NCBI GenBank assembly: GCA_014529385.2
Contig: CM043963.1
Coordinates: 93,119,912 to 93,183,911 of the forward strand
Reading direction: 5' to 3'
DNA: 64,000 nucleotides
DNA from: Adiantum capillus-veneris
Taxonomy: Eukaryota; Streptophyta; Polypodiopsida; Polypodiales; Pteridaceae
Shown here: piece after piece, positions 55,256 through 64,000 of the stretch
Layout of the letters: every line of letters begins with the position of its first letter
How positions within the stretch are numbered: position 1 is the first letter of the stretch
Notes under the pieces: generated by a model
What the model was told of the DNA's origin: nothing
Seen by the model: only the letters and a program-made list of their open reading frames with translations
Database searches by the model: none
Position numbers and translations under genes: made by a program

Positions 55256-56604
55256 CCATCTCGCACACAATGAACACAACACATCCACATGTTTGATTGG
55301 GAAATTCACAAGAAGGATATGACAAAGAAGACACCCAACTTCGTAGATGCACACGGGTGAAGAGGAATATGGCAAGGCAATACAACATCCTCTCTCAACC
55401 ATTGAAATTGACAAAAGTCAGTGCACATATAGTACAAGTAGCCAAAGGATTTCTCACTGTCCCAGGAGTTCTACAACAAAACCAATCATGAATACTACCA
55501 TCACCATACCTCTCTATGATTGTTTGGATTTTTATGTAGTGTGATTTACTCTCTCTCCTCTCTCCTACAGTCTCTCTATCCCACACTTTAGACTTTCATG
55601 GAACTTTCATGGCACATGTATGCTTCAAGAGGGCCAAGACTGTATCCAATGCGATCTTTGGATAGTCTAGGAGCTACCACCACCAAGTCTAGTGGATTCA
55701 TCCTCTCCAATGACCTTATACCTCCTAGAAATCCCTTGTAAAAATCCTCTCCCCTCTCTCAATTAGCTAGCTATGACTAGCACACCATGTAAAGTTCCCA
55801 TTTTCCCATCCAACTCCTCCCTCTCTTCCTGTAGCTTCAGTGTGGCCACCCACTAGTTGGAGGGTATCTAGCTATCATCACCACCTCCAAGAAGGCCAAA
55901 ATAATAGTCATCCTGGTGGGATTCAAGCCATGTGCCATGGCCCTCTGTGTTTGACAAATACAAAAATTGTACATGATTCCTCCTCTCCACCTATATAAAG
56001 AGGAGGAGGTCTCTTTCAAAACACACAACACCATTAAGGGGCACACTCCAATCACTGTCACTATCGTCAACTCTAGGAACCCATGATGCACCACATATTT
56101 GATGTTTTTGCTCTTGAGTCATCACAATGCTAATATAAACACAAATCCCATGCCACTATACAAGTAATATCTGGAAGGTTGAGAATTGTCGTGTCTTCGA
56201 TAGCGAACTCTCTATGGCTAGCTTCTTAGAGATTGTACAAGAAAGCTATTGGCAATTTGTGTGGAGTGACAGTAGCTTGTAGGATCCACATGGCACAACG
56301 CACCGCACAGAAAACTCATCCAAATCTTCCAACCGTGAAGCATATTTGTGCATACATCAACACCAATAGATGGGGCACGACGGAGTCCTCTTAGTTGTAA
56401 ATCAAAGTTGTTTCCTTTGTGATCTTTATACCTATGTGTGATGGTTTATGCTTCACGATCCTCAATGATGAAGCCTATGTGCATCGTCTTGATGTACGTA
56501 GAGGCCACTGGGTCTGATTTGCATCCCTCATGGTGATAATCTCAATTGCATTTTCAAAATTACTATCAAAGCCAAAGACAAGAACTTGGATTGATGGATG
56601 AAGA

Positions 56605-56606
<2 letters not shown>
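55255..56606. other. non-coding stretch
   Basis: A third, weaker copy of the leader (cacaagaaggatatgacaaa) lies near 55308. Otherwise nothing is recognised. Confidence 0.45.

Positions 56607-56649
<43 letters not shown>
56607..56649. repeat. (GA)n microsatellite, about 21 units
   Basis: Perfect GA run followed by a G-rich tail. Confidence 0.97.
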
Positions 56650-56654
<5 letters not shown>

Positions 56655-56799
56655 AGGGGTATATAGGGATAGTCATTTTCAATGGTTCACATGAGTGCAT
56701 CCAATGATTGGTAGGTCTTGCTTCCTTATTGTGTTGGTCTTTTACTATTCTTAGGTTACTAGAAAAACTTATTGATAAACCAGAAGAAAACATTGTACA

Positions 56800-57380
56800 T
56801 CGTGATGTGTGTGGATGTTTGGCCGGACAACTTATTGTCCTTGGCAAATGCCAATCTTGGAATGTAATTTTGAATGATAATATAAGAACTACAAGCCTTT
56901 TTTGCAATAGTAGTTCTTGTTGAATAAATCATAATCCCAACAAGCCCATTTTGGAAAGGTTGTTGGTCGCAAAGACATTGCGTTCATGTCATTAATGGCA
57001 TAGCAACGAGTTTCTCATTCCCTGTATAACCATTTGCATTGGGATAGAAACCTATTGCTTTGCTTATGTTGAGATGTTTGTCCTTTCTCTTGTTGAGTCT
57101 CGTCCCTAAGTTCAGCCCCAAAATCGAGCCCTAAGCTGTTGTAAAAAAAAAAAAACACACACACACACACACCCCAAGCCCGTGATGGGGCATTGGAGTT
57201 GATCCCTTCTAGTCAAAAGTCTAAAAAACATGTCCATCTTTTTTTCCCTTAAGAGAGGGAGGTGTAGTGTGTGTGGGTGTTTGGCCGACGAACAACTTAG
57301 AGTTCCTGGCAAGTGCACAAGTCTTGCCTTAAACCTCACCACCACTTGTGAGGATCTTAGATATGGTACTATGCAGTGTT
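56800..57380 (+). pseudogene. two diverged copies of a Cys-rich peptide segment
   Basis: On the plus strand, 56800-56870 reads RDVCGCLAGQLIVLGKCQSW and 57255-57325 reads CSVCGCLADEQLRVPGKCTS. DNA identity is clear in gtgtgtgg-tgtttggccg. The shared CGCLA...GKC pattern suggests two relics of one coding unit or repeat. No known family was recognised. Confidence 0.35.
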
Positions 57381-58155
57381 TGGGAAAAATGTGTCTCATC
57401 TTAATATCGTGCCGTTTCCAATTTCAAAAATGCCGGTTGAGGGCAAGGGGAAAAGGAGAGATTCCGCCCCAAAATAGAGAAAAATGGTGTAAAAACTCAA
57501 AAAATATCCTTAATTTTTAAAAAATTTCTTCTTGGCAAACTCAAGGAAAGGAAATTTGCACGTTTAGAAAAATGATTTTTCCCGAACACTGGTACTATGC
57601 GATGTGCATGCATATTACCTGAACGTGGGAAACCTTTAGTTTATTTTGGAAACATTTTTCTGACACGCTTATCATACAATAATTTCTAGAGGCGTTTCTT
57701 AGACTTGGGCACCCCTCTGCCTCCTATTCTTTGTGAGCTTTTGAAGCTCCAACTTTTATTATCAATCGTTGACTGAGGATGTCCGAATTTATGAGACAAG
57801 ACTGCTTGAGAGCATGTGAAACTCTCTTCCATCTCAAAAGTCCTTAAAAAGCAACAGCACTTTTCTATAAATGCTTTCCTGGTGCCGGTTAAGTAGCCTT
57901 CATTTCCTTATAAGAAATTTGCACGAGCTAAAACATGACGGAGACAAAGTACACCACCAAACACAATGCCAGCTTAATCATCTCAAAATAAGCCCAAATA
58001 AGGAGCCATCATACTTAAAATACCAAGATTGAGAAACACAATAAAGCAAGAGTCTTTTTTCACAAAGGTGGTGTGCACGGGTGTCATATTCTTTTTTATA
58101 CAACAATACTCTCTCCCATAGAGAGAGTGAATTTGTATTAAGGAATTTGTATTAA
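57381..58155. other. non-coding stretch
   Basis: No gene is recognised. A short CA run at 57154-57173 lies just upstream. Confidence 0.4.
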
Positions 58156-58431
58156 GGTAGTGGTCACGCGAGGCTTAGTTATCAAATTTTTAAACTGATA
58201 TAACTAAGCCTCATTCTTTGTCACACACAAAAAAGAGCATTAAATGAAGCCTACCCTCTGTAACTATGCAAATTTTGGCATAGTTCTGAAGTTCCATAGT
58301 TGGGAGGTTGAATGACTAAGTAAGCCATGCGTGACCATGCAAAAAGCTTAGTTATTCATTTAATGTTCTGTCTAGGCATAGTTGGCATAGTTATCTAGAA
58401 TTTGATAACCAAGCTTCGTGTGGCCATAGCC
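58156..58431. mobile_element. foldback MITE, 276 bp
   Basis: The outer ends are imperfect inverted repeats of about 36 bp. The left end starts ggtagtggtcacgcgaggct and the right end is the complement of ggctatggccacacgaagct, both running into tRgttatcaaat. Inside, further copies of the same motif appear as ttagttatcaaat/tataactaagcctc and cattaaatga/tcatttaatg, so it can fold into nested stems. No target duplication is clear (taa on the left, ttt on the right), and the superfamily is unresolved. Confidence 0.72.
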
Positions 58432-60891
58432 TTTTACACTAGAAACAATACACACAAACACTTCATGGTCAACATGATCCATGGAGGTAAGGCCCGGAAA
58501 GAATTACAAAATAGCTCGTAGTCTTGGGCTTTTATAGTAGGTCCATACCCATTACATGTCAAACTAACACGAGAAAACCGAGAAACCATATTGAACATGA
58601 CCTCAAGCATCCCATTTATACTATCAAAAGGGTGGGAACCATTGTTCCCATCACCAACAGATCCACCCAAGCTGCCACCATGTTAATGACATTACGATCG
58701 CCACCCACATGCCTCGAGAGAACCACAATGATCTACCAAGCATAAGAAAAAGGACACAAGAAGATGCAGACCACATCATACTTGGAACCTTGAGATTGAC
58801 ATGGAGCCAACCCATTCTACTCCACTCTCTGTTGAAACCAAGAAACCAAAGGCGTGGAACTCTACCCCTACAAAGAGCCACACAAGAGCACACTCAAGAT
58901 CACCATCCTCCTTGGCAACATGGGAGCCAACCCAACAAAAGCATAGAGTGCCACAAGGGTGGCTCACAGTTGCCACCGACAATAGCCCTCCAGTGTACAT
59001 CAAATACAAGGCACATGCACCATCTTGATTTTAAGGCAAGCTGGAGAGATGCCCTCCACCGAACCCAAAAAGGAGGATGCAGGTGAAGAGGGGCCCATGA
59101 ACATGGAGAGTAGGCACACTTGCCCTGTCACCCCAGATCAGTCGCGTTGCCCAACACCACCATGCCACACACCCATCAATAGCAGGTCACCTCCATCCTA
59201 CCCTTCTACACAACCCTCTACGAGCCTCTTGCTCCAAGGGCTCACAAGTTGTAAGAAGGCAAACGGCCCCTGCTCTTGCAAACCCTTGACAACCAACTAT
59301 TAAGAGAGTGGTGTTTGTTTTCTTAAACAAAGGGTTGCACATGCGTCATATTCAAAAACCGTAATTGTACATATCTATTTTTTTGGCCATACAAGTGTGA
59401 GTAGGAATGCAATAATCAACCATTTACATCCTCATGAGCAGCCCATTTACAACCATACCTACCATGATCCACAACCTTACAAAACCATAATCTTAACCAT
59501 ATTTGGCCAGTCATAACCCTGTTCACAACCAACCATTTATAACCATATTCGGCCACGTAGATGAATTTTACAAAGGATCTATATACACAACACTAAAACG
59601 GCATAAATTGTATCTGAGCAAGAATGGTAAGCTCGGTACCAAACCCAGAAGACTCATCACCAGTAGTAATCAATGTGGCAACCTTTAAAAATATACTAGG
59701 CCGTTGTTCTTTACCCCACAAGTAGGTCAACCCTACCATATAGGGTCCTTCACCAAGTGTTAATAAGAAGAACTTCAATCATTACTTTAAGCTAAAAAAG
59801 AAATTTAAGGCAACATTCACCCAGTATTGAAAGAGGATACCCCCTTTCAATGATTTTTTTAAAAACATGCCTATGACAAAACCGTATATATGCATTGACA
59901 TATATCCCTAAACTTGAAAGGGAATCACAAAACCAAAGCCAAAGGCACCAAACAGGTGCACATATACATGCTCAATCAAAAATTGAAAGCATTTCCTAAA
60001 GGCGAGTAAACCAACAGTGTTGTAGACACAAAAAGGCTCAATAGAAGTTTCCATTCATGTACACATTACGGTATATGCACGAGGAATATTACCGTCACAA
60101 CAAAAGACAAATTTATGAATTTTGGGAAAAATGCACAAATTTGGGACAATTGTTTCAAAGCTTGCAATCTCCTTTGGGTGTTAGAGTTTCACGCAGACGC
60201 TTTGTGATGTGTGCGTAGACATGGAATGTTATCAACAAGTGTATTTACAATGTTCACAAGTTGTTTTCAAATGCAAAGAAAATACATGAAATCCAATTCC
60301 ATGCCCATACAAAATTTGCTTCTCACTTTGCAAAAAATAAAAGAGCTGAGAAGTACTTTAAAATTGAAACATTGTTTAGCTTATACAAGTCCATAGGGCT
60401 TTGCACTCCATTTCGAAACCAAGAATAAGAGCTTGGATAATGTGTATTAGACTCCAGACTCATGAGGTGACAAGATGATATAGCTAGTCCAACAACTCAA
60501 GATAAACTTGGACATACTGGGATACGTTTTGAAAAACCCAACAGAGTACTCCCCCTTCTCTTCCCTCTCCATTTTGCGAGCACAACCAAAATAAATGCAC
60601 CACAATAAACTCGTACATATTACAATAAACAAGGAGGGACATCCCCGTGAATGATAGAGTACTTTTGACCTACACTATTGCGTTTTCAATCCCCTCACCA
60701 TAGCTTGCATCTGTTTTTCCTCTTCCCTCCTACTCGTTCAACTCCTACCTCTATGTGCCAAGTGCCCTACGTATACGCTAATGCTCAGCTCTAAATAAAT
60801 CTCCTCGTGAATTCTCTCTCCCATGTCTTCAAGGAGAAGGAATACGTGTTTGCATCTAGAGAGAGGCCTTGGGGCCTGCTTATGTCTCTGT

Positions 60892-60893
<2 letters not shown>
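58432..60893. other. non-coding stretch with unrecognised ORFs
   Basis: Several ORFs of 60-125 codons (for example plus 58709-59086) overlap in different frames and show no family. 59.40-59.56 kb has loose repeats of aaccatatttggcca. Confidence 0.4.

Positions 60894-60949
<56 letters not shown>
60894..60949. repeat. (GA)n microsatellite, about 28 units
   Basis: Perfect GA run, with a second shorter GA run at 61021-61046. Confidence 0.97.
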
Positions 60950-60952
<3 letters not shown>

Positions 60953-61046
60953 CAAATTGCCATGCAACCACTTGTCAAACCAAATAATAGGGATAGAGTC
61001 ACCTATGAATGCAAGAATAGAAAGAGAGAGAGAGAGAGAGAGCGAG

Positions 61047-62650
61047 AGAATTTCAAGAGATTCTAACTAATTTCATTTTCCCTTCCTACTAGCTTCTTTC
61101 ATCTATATTGCACACAAATCTTCTTGGATTCCTTTCTAAGCGCACATGGAGCAACAGCACTTAGGGCCCTCCTGAGGATTTGTAGGTCCAGCTTGCATTC
61201 TTTGCGCTAACCACCTAAGCAAGGTATTTTTAGTGTTGCACATTCAAAACCTGTGATTTAAAAGAAAAAAATATAAACCCCCTTCTAGTCCCTCCATCTG
61301 AGTTGCCGCTCTTGCTGAGGGTGATGTCACACCCTTGGTGCTCATGCCTACACCACATGCACTAACAACCTCGCCTGTTGGTTGCTCCCGCACGTGCGTG
61401 CATTGACATCTGGTTGCTCAAGGAATCCGGCAAGATTCCATCCGTACTTTTTTCCAACATGGGTAGCATCTACTTGAAAGCTTGAGTTATCAAATTCTTT
61501 GAAGAGTGCTATGTGTTAGTCCTCATCCATCCTCGAACTTGAGTTGGAGCTTGCACCTTGAGTTTGGAGCGTGCACCTTCTCCGCCTAGCAAACGTCATC
61601 ATAAAAACGTTAAAACTAACGATGCCTTGAACTTCCGTCAAGTTTGAAATTTGAATTTGACGTGAGATTTTAGCAGGAAATATCGCCATAGCTCCCTCGA
61701 AAACAAGCTCGCCATAGATGCTTTATTGTTCCTTCTCTAGCATGTAGTTAAGAAATAGCAAGGAAGTTGTCTTGCAGCGCGTGCATGTGAGAGTCCAAAA
61801 GAAGATACCTGCCCTGCAATTAACGCTCACCTGCAGAGAAGTCTCCACGGTACCCATCCCTCATCACACCAACAAAAAGAACAGGTCAGATAGTGGAGCC
61901 TGAAGGGGTTCTGACAATTTTCTCTACAAAGCTCTTTTGTCGAGGTTTTCCTCTTATGTTCATCATTAAGTAAGATCTCTTCATCTCTTGATAGAGATCA
62001 ATCTCTGTTGGATTCCCATAGTTCATCTAATGGGATCAGCCCGTGCCCTTCCTGGTCTTTCTGCTTTGCACAGGTCTTGTTCTATAACCGTTTCTAGTTA
62101 GCTTGTCGAAGAAGGCTGTGCTGTAGCCATGACGTCCACTCCGCCCCCTCAAGATGGAATGTTTGCGGGTCGCCGCGACGGACGTCCATAGCATAGCTCT
62201 CAAGCATCAACATAAAATTATCGATACAGGGGAAGCGACTCGGATGCGGCATGGAAACTCACTAGGGTGTCAATCCTAATGAAGTGAACTCGAAGAGATG
62301 CAACTACTAACTCTACAAGCAAATCGATCGCACTAAAGCCAAGTAATCTGCCTATGTCCTTCTACACAGCTCTACAGTCATGACGCCCGTTCACCATGCA
62401 AATCATATCGGAATCGCACGAAACTTGAAGGGAAGCTACAGGGGACTATGAGGAACATATCCTATCACTGTCACAACATTCTGGGAAGGTACAACGATCG
62501 CGAACGTTTGTCCCACAGTACGCCAAAACAATAAATGAATGATCCTAAAGGGTCGTTTTTAGGTCCCTAAAGCCTCTCCTAGGGTCAAAACAACATAAAA
62601 TACACATATAAACACTCAAAACAGCGATTTAAGGCCTAAACGGATGCGTC
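61047..62650. other. non-coding stretch
   Basis: No gene is recognised. It may include the distal part of the minus-strand LTR that starts at 63016. Confidence 0.35.
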
Positions 62651-63016
62651 TGAAACCTTCACCGAATCTTGAATGCTTACACTTGAATGGAAGAGCAGAG
62701 TAAGAGGAACACAATGCAAGAAACAAAACTGAATTTGGATTACCGTAGCCACAGAATTTCCACTAACCTTAGTGTATTATATACCTAGGGCTTTCTAAAG
62801 TGGCCGGCGGTCAACTTCTCATGGACCTTTACATACATCACTGGAAAAATTACATCTTTGACTCAGACTTGACATAGACGATTGACATTAGGCTTTTACA
62901 GGGTTTGATGTATTAAACATCGGAAAAATAATGTGACCACATCAAAACTTTGGCCGGATGACCCAACGGGCGCCTTGGCTAGGTGGGCACTTTTATGTTG
63001 TTATCACCTCCAAACA
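62650..63016 (-). repeat. probable 3' LTR of a minus-strand element, end not found
   Basis: On the minus strand it starts tgtttggaggtgataac directly after a purine tract. A TATA-like tatataat lies at about 62774-62783. The LTR end could not be placed. Confidence 0.45.
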
Positions 63017-63029
63017 CTCCCCCCTTTCT
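63017..63029 (-). other. polypurine tract, minus strand
   Basis: Minus strand agaaaggggggag, immediately before the TG at 63016. Confidence 0.6.
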
Positions 63030-63562
63030 AGCTCGTGTCGTCCCTTGACACGACCTTGTGCAGTTTTGTCATAGGGTTGTCTTCAGCTTTGTCTTCAAGG
63101 TTGGTCTTCATCTTGGGAAACGCGTTGTCGTTGATGACGCTCCCCCCTTCCTTGAGTGATGCATAGCTGTCATGTTGTTGATACATGATTTGAGCTTTGA
63201 TTATCGAGGCAACGGTTTCTTCTTGTTGTGCATTCGCCTCTTGGTTGTCAATCTTAGCCGCGGTAAAGATGGATGTTGAAGTGTTTGATCGTGTAGAACT
63301 GATCCTTCTTGTCGCGTGGACTTGATGATAGATATTCTCTCAAGGTCCACTGCAATTTGAGTTGTCTGCAATAGGTCACCAATGTTGAAGCACTGTGTGA
63401 GCTATTTTTGATTGTTGTGGATAGCTTGCTTGCTAAATTTCTCATTGCTTGATGTTGTAGGCCATTCTTTGACTTGCCATTGTTGGATGGAGCTTTGTTG
63501 TCACCCTTGAAGATAAAAGATTCTCTTGATAAGCATATGGAGACCTGCTGTTTTTGCTCCAA
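63030..63562 (-). pseudogene. tail of a minus-strand LTR-element ORF
   Basis: Minus strand. 63562-63254 is open (begins MEQKQQVSICLSRESFIFKG). After a frameshift the frame continues KIDNQEANAQQEETVASI, then ASLKEGGSVIND and LHKVVSRDDTS, stopping just before the purine tract. Its position, and an ending before AAGGGGGGAG, suit the 3' end of a gypsy pol or gag-only element. The protein family is not recognised. Confidence 0.4.
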
Positions 63563-64000
63563 GTTGTTGTTGGTGGTTTTGGGTAGCCCTTTCCTTATTG
63601 TTGATGTAGAAGGAATATATACAAGAAGTTGATGATGAGGTCTAGATTAGGGTCTTAAAACCTGGATGACCAAAGGGCAAAACCCAGTGGGAAAAAAGTG
63701 CCTTTGGTATACGCTCTTATTGGAGTTGAGCATTTTGACTCGAAGTACCTGTCATGCAAGGTGAGTGCTTGGGAGAAATAAAGTAAGAGTGCGTAATGCA
63801 AGTGCCAATTATGGGACACTCTATATGCTTATGAGAAGTTTTCAAACAAAAGCATGTAGTGTAAAAGATGGAGTTAATGGGTGCTTCAAGGAACAAATGT
63901 AGCACATGTGACATCAAAGGACGTTTCAATAGCTTGCACGTTTCCAAGAAGGGTTTTCGATGTAGAAGCTTCTCCACTCATTTCTCACTATGCGTAGTGC
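63563..64000. other. window end, unrecognised
   Basis: A minus-strand ORF of 86 codons at 63717-63977 may belong to the same element as the ORF tail at 63030-63562, but no motif supports a call. Confidence 0.25.

Noticed and set aside
54895-55296. 133-codon ORF with Cys-Val and Thr-His runs
   Set aside because: Microsatellite translation, not a Cys-rich protein.
58434-59303. Overlapping ORFs at 58.4-59.3 kb as a LINE or host gene
   Set aside because: No endonuclease or RT motif, frames overlap on both strands, and none is longer than 125 codons.

Overview
This window looks like nuclear DNA of a land plant with a large, repeat-rich genome. Nearly everything recognisable is a broken LTR retrotransposon (Ty3/gypsy and Ty1/copia types), a small DNA transposon or a long GA/CA microsatellite. 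I found no intact host gene, rRNA or convincing tRNA, no CRISPR array and no bacterial-style operon. One element (17.2-20.9 kb) has Gag, protease and reverse transcriptase of the Tf1/sushi chromovirus type. Together with the very long microsatellites this makes a non-flowering plant (fern, lycophyte, moss) a reasonable guess, but the species cannot be read from the sequence.

Layout. 1-3718: 3' part of gypsy element A (reverse transcriptase, RNase H, integrase, polypurine tract, LTR). 3735-4163: opposite-strand gypsy RNase H scrap. 4.2-13 kb: mostly non-coding with several interspersed repeat families. 12.9-14.8 kb: a hairpin, a Mutator-type MITE with a 9-bp target duplication, and two roughly 99-bp GA microsatellites. 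15.3-17.2 kb: repeats and an unrecognised ORF. 17.2-20.9 kb: element B, a sushi-like chromovirus deleted after its reverse transcriptase, with LTRs full of heat-shock elements and a predicted self-priming site. 20.9-22.3 kb: gypsy gag relic and polypurine tract. 22.3-27.2 kb: non-coding repeats, an unrecognised ORF chain with a 33-bp hairpin, and a 741-bp DNA transposon with a perfect 8-bp target duplication.

27.2-35.0 kb: two copies of one copia family, head to head, each with a 227-bp LTR at its outer end. 35.6-37.5 kb: gypsy element C, carrying a 244-bp intron-like insertion. 37480-41134: element F, a bounded copia-type relic (two LTRs, degenerate primer site, 5-bp target duplication). 41.1-43.8 kb: non-coding, with a 279-bp tandem duplication. 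43.8-53.6 kb: gypsy element D with two RNase H domains, its integrase split by element E (47658-about 52999), a large LTR element without pol. 53.6-61 kb: compound CT/CA microsatellites, an old duplicated Cys-rich peptide relic and a foldback MITE. 61-64 kb: non-coding, then the 3' end of a minus-strand LTR element.

The most interesting locus is element B. Its LTR joins a heat-shock-element array to a TATA box, and the predicted transcript start is complementary to the site just after the LTR. Both are readings of the sequence and neither has been tested. Stop codons and frameshifts in every pol gene mean no element here is expected to be autonomous.
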